From Paludibacter sp. (GTDB taxonomy: Bacteria > Bacteroidota > Bacteroidia > Bacteroidales > Paludibacteraceae), in the NCBI GenBank assembly GCA_031284665.1, contig JAITXR010000413.1:1-12746 (forward strand): DNA of 12,746 bases. The letters are read 5' to 3'. Of the stretch, positions 6,725 through 12,746 are shown piece by piece. The stretch's first letter is position 1. Every line of letters begins with the position of its first letter. The position numbers and the translations under genes were made by a program. The notes under the pieces were generated by a model that saw only the letters and a list, made by a program, of their open reading frames with translations, had not been told where the DNA came from and made no database searches.

Positions 6725-7846
6725 ATGGAAAATATAATTTTTTATCAACATTATTGGTGGTTTTTAGTCTCACTTTTGGCGGCTTTGCTGGTGTTTCTGT
6801 TTTTTGTGCAGGGCGGGCAGTCGCTTGTTTATCAAATTGGGAAAACGGATAGCGAGTTTCAACTTTTGCTCGATTCGTTGGGCAAAAAATGGGAACTCAC
6901 TTTTACTACGCTTGTAACTTTTGGCGGTGCATTTTTTGCGTCATTTCCGCTGTTTTATTCCACAAGTTTTGGTGGTGCATATTGGGTTTGGATGTTAATC
7001 TTGTTCAGTTTTGTAATTCAAGCCGTGTCGTTTGAGTACATTCACAAACAGGGCAATCTGCTTGGCAAATCCACTTACAAGGCATTTTTGTTCACTAACG
7101 GACTGCTTGCGCCCATTTTGGTTGGGGCGGCGGTTTCAACTCTGTTTTTTGGTGGCGAATTTATCATCAATCGCGGCAATATAGTTGATGCGGCAAATCC
7201 TACAATTTCGGCTTGGACTACCAATTGGCACGGTTTGGAGGCTGTTTGGGGTGGTACTACTCACTTTCATTTATGGAATGTGGTACTTGGCTTGGCTGTG
7301 TTTTTCCTTGCTCGCTCGTTGGGATGTTTGTATTTTATCAACAATATTGATAATAACGAAATTCGCAGCCGTTCGCGCAAACAATTATTAATCAACGCAA
7401 TAGCATTTCTTGTTTGCTTTTTACCGTATTTAATTAATTTGCTTTTCAAAGACGGCTTAACCGAACAGGCAAATGGAGTTTTGGTGGTGGAAAATTATAA
7501 ATACTTCCACAACTTGCTTGCAAATCCTTGGCTGATTGCGTTGCTTTTGGTAGGCGTAGTGGGTGTTTTGTATGGATTTATTATCGGCTCGTTTTGCAAA
7601 AAATCCACAAAAGGAATTTGGTTTTCGGGCATTGGTGTAGTGTTGGTGGTGCTCACTGTGTTGCTGCTTGCCGGTTTCAATTCCACTGCTTACTATCCGT
7701 CGAATACCGACATTCAAAGTTCGCTCACAGTCTCTAATTCGTCGTCGTCGCTTTTCACTTTGCGCACAATGAGCGTGGTTTCGCTGTTCATTCCGTTTGT
7801 AATTGCCTATATTTGGTACGTTTGGCGGAAATTGGATAAGAAATAA
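6725..7846 (+). CDS. cydB: Cytochrome bd ubiquinol oxidase subunit II
   Basis: This 373-aa polytopic membrane protein pairs with CydA to form the oxidase. It has about eight or nine hydrophobic segments and the conserved TLVTFGGAFFASFPLFYSTSF region (about 62-82). It lacks the E. coli-type DGFDMG sequence near the N-terminus, where it reads VQGGQSLV (28-35), and E. coli HWDG is KWEL here (55-58). I believe this QGGQ form is usual for Bacteroidetes CydB rather than a defect. The protein ends IWYVWRKLDKK; no further subunit gene follows. It is almost certainly cotranscribed with cydA (41-bp gap, no promoter or hairpin between). Start ATG 6725 has no evident Shine-Dalgarno sequence. The gene ends 5 bp before a palindromic repeat that may also end transcription. 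Confidence 0.95.
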   Translation: MENIIFYQHYWWFLVSLLAALLVFLFFVQGGQSLVYQIGKTDSEFQLLLDSLGKKWELTFTTLVTFGGAFFASFPLFYSTSFGGAYWVWMLILFSFVIQAVSFEYIHKQGNLLGKSTYKAFLFTNGLLAPILVGAAVSTLFFGGEFIINRGNIVDAANPTISAWTTNWHGLEAVWGGTTHFHLWNVVLGLAVFFLARSLGCLYFINNIDNNEIRSRSRKQLLINAIAFLVCFLPYLINLLFKDGLTEQANGVLVVENYKYFHNLLANPWLIALLLVGVVGVLYGFIIGSFCKKSTKGIWFSGIGVVLVVLTVLLLAGFNSTAYYPSNTDIQSSLTVSNSSSSLFTLRTMSVVSLFIPFVIAYIWYVWRKLDKK

Positions 7847-7850
7847 TAGA

Positions 7851-7935
7851 GTAGGGGCGTTGCATTGTAGGATGTTGCCGTGCTGGTGTTACATGCAGGG
7901 GCGTTGCATGCAACGCCCGCAGGCAACGCCCCTAC
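7851..7935. repeat. Compact REP/MITE-like palindromic element
   Basis: The element is bounded by a perfect 13-bp inverted repeat, GTAGGGGCGTTGC (7851-7863) and GCAACGCCCCTAC (7923-7935). It contains a perfect 20-bp palindrome at 7899-7918 built from the same GGGCGTTGC word. The word thus occurs four times, two in each orientation, in GC-rich DNA unlike its surroundings. It lies between convergent genes (cydB and a minus-strand T9SS gene), with no target-site duplication visible and no coding capacity. The structure resembles interspersed palindromic repeats common in Bacteroidetes and could act as a bidirectional transcript end. Confidence 0.75.
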
Positions 7936-7962
7936 GGTGTAATGTTTCAGTGGTTTTTATTA

Positions 7963-9924
7963 TTAATTTTTCACAAACCTGCCATAATATTTCCCTAATT
8001 TCAAAATATAAATCCCTGATTGTAATGTGGAGATATTTATTGATTGATGATTTGTGTATTTTGTACTTAACATTCGCTGCCCTGTAATGTTGAATATCTC
8101 GACGACGGGTGAATTATCCACGTTTTCGGCAGCAGGGAAGTTAATAAACAGTTCGTTTTTGGCAGGATTAGGATATATTTTAATTTCCGAAATGCTGACT
8201 GCCGACACTGACAGCGCAGTATCTGCCGGATTGTCGATAGCATTGCCCACGCAATCCTTATTTCCGAATTTCCCGAGCCAAAAGTCTGTATCTTTCATTC
8301 CGTAGTTTAGTATCATTACACTCGAATCGTTATTATTAAGGTAAAAGCGCGTACCTACCGCTCCGCCTATTATATAATTGCCGTAACTATCTGCTACAAT
8401 GGTAGTTGGGACATTGTTTTCGGCTTTTAAGATATTATATCTCAAGTCGCTTGTCCATTCGTATTGGGCAGTTTGCTGCAATGTGGTTTTATCAAATTCC
8501 TTAAAAACCAGTTCTGATACACCACTAAAATTTGAGCCTTGCCACATTCCATTGACGTATGAATATTGATTATTGGAAAATAATGCAACAGCATCATTTT
8601 TATTGTTAACTCCAACTTTCCCTCCGTAATATGCTCTTATTTCATTATGGTTAATATCATTCCACAGCATATCGCCATTAGGAGATATTTTTATCACTCT
8701 TAAATACAAAGAGTCGGAAACAAGTTGCCCTATATCATCCGTTTTGGCAGCAATATATACACTTCCTGTATTGTCTATCTCAAACGAAAAAACTTGTGAA
8801 ATTTGGTTACTTGTATGAATTCGTGGTGTGATATTAGGATTTGAAATATACTCTCTATATATTCCACTTTTCCCCTTTTTATGCCATAAATGATTTCCGT
8901 TATAATCAAATGTGGCAATATAACTTTCGCCTGTTTCGTAGTCACGTACTCCATTGTAGACGGAAGTTTGCCAAACGGTATCGCCTGCAATAACTACATG
9001 ATATTTGCCTGTTCTGCCAGCCTGTTCTCCATTTGGCTTACTAACATAAAGAAGATACCCCCCTAAATAATAGTGCTGATTTACAGGGTCGTAGCGGAAA
9101 TATACGTTGTTGTCCGGTTGGTCATTATTTCGCGCAGCATTTAGTATTGGTAAAGACACATAGTTAAGATAATTTCCATCTTTATCGTAACGTGCCACTA
9201 TCATATCCTGCATAGAAAGAAAGGCGGAATCCATCACTATTTGCCCGTTTTCGATGGTAGTAGTATAATAGTTGCCCAATCCATTAGCATTAGCAGAAAT
9301 CAGCCAATGCAGCGTGCCGTCTTTTTCTACTGCCAAGCCTACGGCTTTATAAAGTCTTTCTTCGAAAGTGCTGTGGTGTATCCATTGATAATTTCCGGCA
9401 GTATCTAACTTTACAAGATAATTTATTGCATTTGTAACAATAGCCGTGTCCTGATTGTTGGAATTACCACAATTTAACAGTGTGGCAACCGCCGGTTTTC
9501 GTATCGACACATACACGCCTCCCAATGTATCGATGCCAAAGCCACTAATATTATCGCTATTATCGCTGCCTATTACATAGTGCCATAGCAGATTGCCATT
9601 GCAGTCCATTTTACCTACAAGCACATCGGTTAATGCCGATCCAAGTGCCTGTAATCTTACATTATACACCGGTATCTCTATGCCGCAAAACACGGGATAT
9701 TGCTCCACATTGCCGCCAATAAGCGCAGCAAAATAGATATTGTTATCTTTATCTTTATCCACAGCCATACCCTTTATCTGCTCCATATCTTTTGAAAAAT
9801 TGGCATAATTGTCGGTGGAGTGTCGCCAGTCGCCGCCGCTCTTAGCCCACTGCCACTGGGGGGTTTGCGCTGAGGCTATGGCGGCGCAGGCAATAATAAA
9901 GAAATAAGTAATAGTTTTTTTCAT
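7963..9924 (-). CDS. T9SS-exported beta-propeller-like (SBBP-type) protein
   Basis: The 653-aa protein starts with a Sec signal peptide (MKKTITYFFIIACAAIASA, cleavage probably before Q20) and then QWQWAKSGGDW. The body (about 45-560) carries repeated 'D.dGN.lWh' and 'DxxGxxYvs' units, for example GNLLWHYVIG, DTLGGVYVSI, DTAGNYQWIH, DYNGNHLWHK, DNTGSVYIAA and PNGDMLWND. These are typical of SBBP/beta-propeller repeats in Bacteroidetes. The last 76 residues (from about 578) form a T9SS type A sorting domain: KIYPNPAKNELFINF, then VEIFNITGQRML, then LQSGIYILKL. The product should cross the outer membrane by T9SS and be anchored or released. Its function and ligand are not recognisable. It ends 27 bp from the palindromic element. 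The start has no Shine-Dalgarno, and no TAnnTTTG element was found upstream. Confidence 0.88.
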   Translation of the reverse strand: MKKTITYFFIIACAAIASAQTPQWQWAKSGGDWRHSTDNYANFSKDMEQIKGMAVDKDKDNNIYFAALIGGNVEQYPVFCGIEIPVYNVRLQALGSALTDVLVGKMDCNGNLLWHYVIGSDNSDNISGFGIDTLGGVYVSIRKPAVATLLNCGNSNNQDTAIVTNAINYLVKLDTAGNYQWIHHSTFEERLYKAVGLAVEKDGTLHWLISANANGLGNYYTTTIENGQIVMDSAFLSMQDMIVARYDKDGNYLNYVSLPILNAARNNDQPDNNVYFRYDPVNQHYYLGGYLLYVSKPNGEQAGRTGKYHVVIAGDTVWQTSVYNGVRDYETGESYIATFDYNGNHLWHKKGKSGIYREYISNPNITPRIHTSNQISQVFSFEIDNTGSVYIAAKTDDIGQLVSDSLYLRVIKISPNGDMLWNDINHNEIRAYYGGKVGVNNKNDAVALFSNNQYSYVNGMWQGSNFSGVSELVFKEFDKTTLQQTAQYEWTSDLRYNILKAENNVPTTIVADSYGNYIIGGAVGTRFYLNNNDSSVMILNYGMKDTDFWLGKFGNKDCVGNAIDNPADTALSVSAVSISEIKIYPNPAKNELFINFPAAENVDNSPVVEIFNITGQRMLSTKYTNHQSINISTLQSGIYILKLGKYYGRFVKN

Positions 9925-9961
9925 AATTGTAAAATTTTATTTGTTAATTGCTTTACGGTTG

Positions 9962-10003
9962 TTATCCACAGGCAGCGCAACGCGCAGCCTGCGGTTATTC
10001 ACA
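9962..10003 (+). repeat. GC-rich hairpin flanked by two DnaA-box-like 9-mers
   Basis: TTATCCACA (9962-9970) and TTATTCACA (9995-10003) both match the DnaA box TTATNCACA exactly, in the same orientation, 33 bp apart. Between and overlapping them is an imperfect hairpin (9966-9994): CCACAGGC pairs with GCCTGCGG with one mismatch, then after an A-A mismatch GCGC pairs with GCGC around the loop AAC. Whether DnaA binds here, or the boxes are simply the edges of a palindromic repeat, cannot be told from sequence. Confidence 0.5.
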
Positions 10004-10030
10004 TATCACTCTCCGATTTCTACCGAGCGA

Positions 10031-10049
10031 TTCATCCCTACAGGATGAA
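10031..10049. repeat. Small palindrome TTCATCC-CTACA-GGATGAA
   Basis: A perfect 7-bp stem encloses a 5-nt loop. The TCCCTACAGGA core, preceded by TTTCTACCGAGCG (10017-10029), resembles short interspersed repeats of the TTTCTACC...TCCCTACGGGA kind that I recall from Bacteroidetes intergenic regions. The family assignment rests on memory only. Confidence 0.4.
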
Positions 10050-10160
10050 AATAAAGCCGCTACCAATGATAGAGTTTTTATTTCCCTGATTGCTTTGTTC
10101 CTCGCATCCCGATTTATTGCGGAAGCAATCCGGCGAGAATATTTATTTGCAAGTCTAAAC

Positions 10161-10188
10161 TCTAACAGGGTTTTTTAACCCTGTTAGA
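10161..10188 (-). terminator. Strong hairpin downstream of the PKD/T9SS gene
   Basis: TCTAACAGGGTT (10161-10172) and AACCCTGTTAGA (10177-10188) form a perfect 12-bp stem with a 4-nt loop. It lies 65 bp beyond the stop of the minus-strand gene at 10254 and could end that transcript. Only a short, broken T-run (GAGTTTAGACTT) follows on the minus strand, so it may instead be an interspersed palindromic repeat that causes pausing or stabilises the mRNA 3' end. Confidence 0.4.
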
Positions 10189-10253
10189 ATTAGAACAAAA
10201 CAATCTGTGAATTTTTTAATAACACCTGTATTTCTACATTCTCAATACTGCTG

Positions 10254-12746
10254 CTATTTTTTAATAATTACCTGCTGTTTTACTATATTCCCGTTGTGCT
10301 TCAGTACTGCTATGTAGTAACCTGAAACCCAAGCGGAAACGTTGAGTGTGCTGCTGTTTTCAGTATCAACGGCAGGGTTGCTGCTCCAAATTAATTTGCC
10401 GCTGATATTGTAAATAGAGATTTGATTGTTGCCTTTTTGCGGCACATTGTAACTAATGGTAATGTTGCCGTTGGCAGGATTGGGATTTAATGCAAACAAT
10501 ATATTTTCAGTATCGGGATACTCCGGCGTATCGGGTACTCGAGGTGCTTTAATAATTGGCATTGACATTTCATAACTTTTTCTGCATCTGAAACCTTCAT
10601 CTTTGCTGTATAGATTTTCTGCAATAATATTTAAAAAAACTACCGGATTTGAGGTATCTGTAGCAATGTAAGTAAGGTGGTAGGTTTGTGTAGAGCCTGC
10701 GGGCAATGTAACTGCGGCAGGGATAAAGAAACCCGCTCCAGAAGGACTGGTGTTAAAGATTATGTTTAAATCAAAAGGATATGAGTTTGTAAGAGTTATC
10801 GTTACGCTATAGGATATATAATACTCATTATTGTCTTTTGTAATTGATATATTTGCATTAAAATCACAGTCGCGTTTGCAATCAATAAAATTGACGCTGA
10901 AAGGCTTGCTTTGCGCATCCAATTTATTCCCGATATCGTCTGCAACTGTTAATTCTAAAGTATGGTCGCCTGAATAGGGGGCAATAATATAATTGTTCAA
11001 AACAGAACCTGTATAGTTTAATAAATTAGTACGGCTCCACATCCATGCCCATTTATAAAACTGTGCATAACTTACGGGTCCAATAACTCTTAATCCCTCG
11101 TCATCGCAAACAGTATAGCATCCTCCCTGAGGTACTATCCACATATATTCTTTGGGGTCGCGCGGGAGAGTAATCTCTGCTTTTGAACTACAGCCGTATT
11201 GGTTTACAAATGTTACCTCATACACTCCGCCGTGATTTACAGTAATGGAGTTTCCCGTCATTCCATTACTCCAAATATATGTGCCCGGCAGACCGCTGCG
11301 TGCTGTGATGCTTGCACTGTAAAGTCCTGTTGCCCGGTAAGTTGGGATATCTAATGTGTATGTTAGCGAGGATGGCGAGGGAGAGGGGCTGAACTGCACT
11401 GCCGAACTTGCCGAAGCCGAACAGCCGTTGCCTGCATATCTTATCTGTATGGTGTAAGTATCAGACGAAAAAGATGCGTTTTGCGACAGCGATACGAATG
11501 TTCTGATAATGCCCGTATTATTTGTAACTGTTTCCCAAACGGCGTTATTTGCAATAGTGCCATTGGCAGACGACCAGCGGTATTGCATATTAGGCTGCGG
11601 ATTGCTAACTGTGGCTTCGAGCCAAAAGCCGCCGCAGTCTTTGCACACTCCTGCAGGCGCATTTATTTTTACATCCGGAGCATAGCCGAACTCTACTCTC
11701 AACGGCTGCATACTTATTCCGGGAAATACCGCCTCGCAACCATCCGCAGTAATGAGCCTTGCCCAATAAGCGCCCGACTGCGTTACTTGTAATGTGGCGC
11801 CGTTTTCGCCTGCAAGTTCACTATGTCCATTCATCCATTGATAGTGGGGAAGATAATTAAGGTCTGCGTTGTCAGTATCTAATAGTTTCAAATCCACATA
11901 ATCGCCCTGACATAGATTTCCGCTTGGCGTCCTCGCTACTGTTACCTCTAATTTGGAATTGTGAACATAAACCGTAATAGGCGTAGATGTAACCGCACAG
12001 CCATAGTCGTTCCATTCGGTAAGTGTTATATCATAATATCCGGCTACAGGCGGCATAAAATCTATTACAGGCAGATTGTTTGTAATTGGGGTTTGACCTG
12101 ATTGCTGAAACGTCCACAGATACTTATTATTAACTCCATTAGGGTTATAGTTGGCGGGTTGGAGGTGGAAAAAGTCTTCGGGGCATTTAGTGGCTTCGCT
12201 AAGCGTAAAGGCAGCCGTGGGATAAGGCGGCAGTTCAAAACTTATTGTTTTGCTGCAATCGTGGAAAGGGATGCCGGTAGTTGCATTTTCGCTGCTGACA
12301 GTCCATGTTATTGTATTTGTGCTGGGTAACGCTACATCTGAATATACAGAGAGATGTCCATTCACAACTGCTGTACTTCCATTAACGCTAACAGCATCGG
12401 AAATAATATTTACATTGGCAATGGCAGGCAAGTATTCGGAATTGTTATATACAGTAAGGTTATATTGCCCGTTGGCGCACTGTACGGAATAAGCAAAATC
12501 GGTTCGGACAGGCACTATTATTTCTTCGGAATGAATCCAATACCAGCAGTCGTTTTCGGTATATCGGTAATGGAACTGATAAATACCGGGGGTTTCTACC
12601 GAAAATATTGCGGTAGTGGCGTTACTCGATAGCAATGTTACATATTCCATATCGTATATCCACAAATAGTCGGCATGAGCCGAAGGTACGGATAATTGTA
12701 TTTGATTACAACCCAAAGGAAGTACTGTAAAAGTTTCCTGTGATGT
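10254..12746 (-). CDS. T9SS-exported PKD/Ig-like multidomain protein (5' end outside window)
   Basis: The frame is open through the right edge of the window; about 830 codons are visible, and the N-terminus with its signal peptide is missing. A TTG at 12716 is not the start, because the frame continues upstream as SQETFTVLP. The protein is built of successive Ig/PKD-like modules, recognisable from 'YqW...G' cores and closing 'YGC/DGC/NGC' cysteines: YLWTFQQSGQTP to NDYGC, YQWMNGHSELAG to ADGCE, YRWSSANGT to NGCS, and YIWSNGMTG to QYGCS. A cysteine-containing segment (GGCYTVCDDEG) and a further beta-rich region follow. The last 84 residues are a T9SS type A sorting domain: LFALNPNPANGNITISY, ISIYNISGKLIW, VSGYYIAVL and QQVIIKK. 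It is a large secreted or surface adhesin-like protein; its ligand is unknown. It may be partly cotranscribed with the downstream gene. Confidence 0.88.
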   Translation of the reverse strand, partial: TSQETFTVLPLGCNQIQLSVPSAHADYLWIYDMEYVTLLSSNATTAIFSVETPGIYQFHYRYTENDCWYWIHSEEIIVPVRTDFAYSVQCANGQYNLTVYNNSEYLPAIANVNIISDAVSVNGSTAVVNGHLSVYSDVALPSTNTITWTVSSENATTGIPFHDCSKTISFELPPYPTAAFTLSEATKCPEDFFHLQPANYNPNGVNNKYLWTFQQSGQTPITNNLPVIDFMPPVAGYYDITLTEWNDYGCAVTSTPITVYVHNSKLEVTVARTPSGNLCQGDYVDLKLLDTDNADLNYLPHYQWMNGHSELAGENGATLQVTQSGAYWARLITADGCEAVFPGISMQPLRVEFGYAPDVKINAPAGVCKDCGGFWLEATVSNPQPNMQYRWSSANGTIANNAVWETVTNNTGIIRTFVSLSQNASFSSDTYTIQIRYAGNGCSASASSAVQFSPSPSPSSLTYTLDIPTYRATGLYSASITARSGLPGTYIWSNGMTGNSITVNHGGVYEVTFVNQYGCSSKAEITLPRDPKEYMWIVPQGGCYTVCDDEGLRVIGPVSYAQFYKWAWMWSRTNLLNYTGSVLNNYIIAPYSGDHTLELTVADDIGNKLDAQSKPFSVNFIDCKRDCDFNANISITKDNNEYYISYSVTITLTNSYPFDLNIIFNTSPSGAGFFIPAAVTLPAGSTQTYHLTYIATDTSNPVVFLNIIAENLYSKDEGFRCRKSYEMSMPIIKAPRVPDTPEYPDTENILFALNPNPANGNITISYNVPQKGNNQISIYNISGKLIWSSNPAVDTENSSTLNVSAWVSGYYIAVLKHNGNIVKQQVIIKK

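Larger units (their letters stand above)
9925..10253. other. 329-bp intergenic region with a chain of hairpins
   Basis: No gene is supportable here. A 76-codon plus-strand frame over part of the region (9948-10178) runs through the palindromes and is not protein-like. In order, the region holds: a GC-rich hairpin flanked by DnaA-box-like 9-mers (9962-10003); a 7-bp hairpin TTCATCC-CTACA-GGATGAA (10031-10049); a 5-bp hairpin ATTGC-GGAA-GCAAT (10116-10129); and a 12-bp hairpin (10161-10188). The density of palindromes suggests accumulated interspersed repeats. The promoter of the downstream T9SS gene should lie here but was not identified. Confidence 0.6.

Noticed and set aside
9962..10188. Chromosomal replication origin
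   Set aside because: There are only two or three DnaA boxes, no clear AT-rich unwinding stretch beside them, no dnaA or other origin-linked gene nearby, and the boxes may be the edges of a palindromic repeat.

Overview
The window looks like chromosomal DNA of a Bacteroidetes (Bacteroidota) bacterium, probably from or near the Bacteroidales. Four things point there: two large secreted proteins ending in type IX secretion (T9SS) type A sorting domains; a CydB of the QGGQS type rather than the DGFD type; a DUF4492-like small membrane protein directly upstream of cydA; and AT-rich intergenic DNA with TAnnTTTG-type -7 promoter elements and almost no Shine-Dalgarno sequences. The order is unsurprising for the phylum, and no complete novel defence or mobile system is visible. 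The unusual material lies mostly in the non-coding DNA.

Layout. Bases 1-141 hold no supportable gene, only very AT-rich DNA with a tandem 11-mer. They abut an orphan 3' end of a tRNA gene (T-arm plus 3' acceptor strand, 142-166) with no 5' half in the window, which looks like the scar or attachment site of an element lying to the left. A strong bidirectional hairpin terminator follows. Next is a DUF47/PhoU-like protein gene on the minus strand (245-892), divergent from mfd, the transcription-repair coupling factor (1115-4465, TTG start). A respiratory block comes next: a DUF4492-like small membrane protein (4685-4906), a repeat-rich intergenic leader (4907-5162) whose last 118 nt contain no G, then cydA (5163-6683) and cydB (6725-7846), encoding a cytochrome bd quinol oxidase for oxygen use or scavenging under microaerobic conditions.

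A compact palindromic repeat (7851-7935) separates cydB from two convergent minus-strand genes for T9SS-exported surface or secreted proteins: a probable beta-propeller (SBBP-like) protein (7963-9924) and a PKD/Ig-like multidomain protein that runs off the right edge (10254-12746). The 329-bp gap between them is a chain of four hairpins and includes two perfect DnaA-box-like 9-mers flanking a GC-rich hairpin.

How the genes work together: DUF4492, cydA and cydB most likely form one transcription unit making an oxidase and a candidate small accessory subunit. Mfd and the DUF47 protein are independent housekeeping functions sharing a divergent promoter region. The two T9SS cargo genes are neighbours on one strand, but the hairpins between them suggest at least partly separate transcription.
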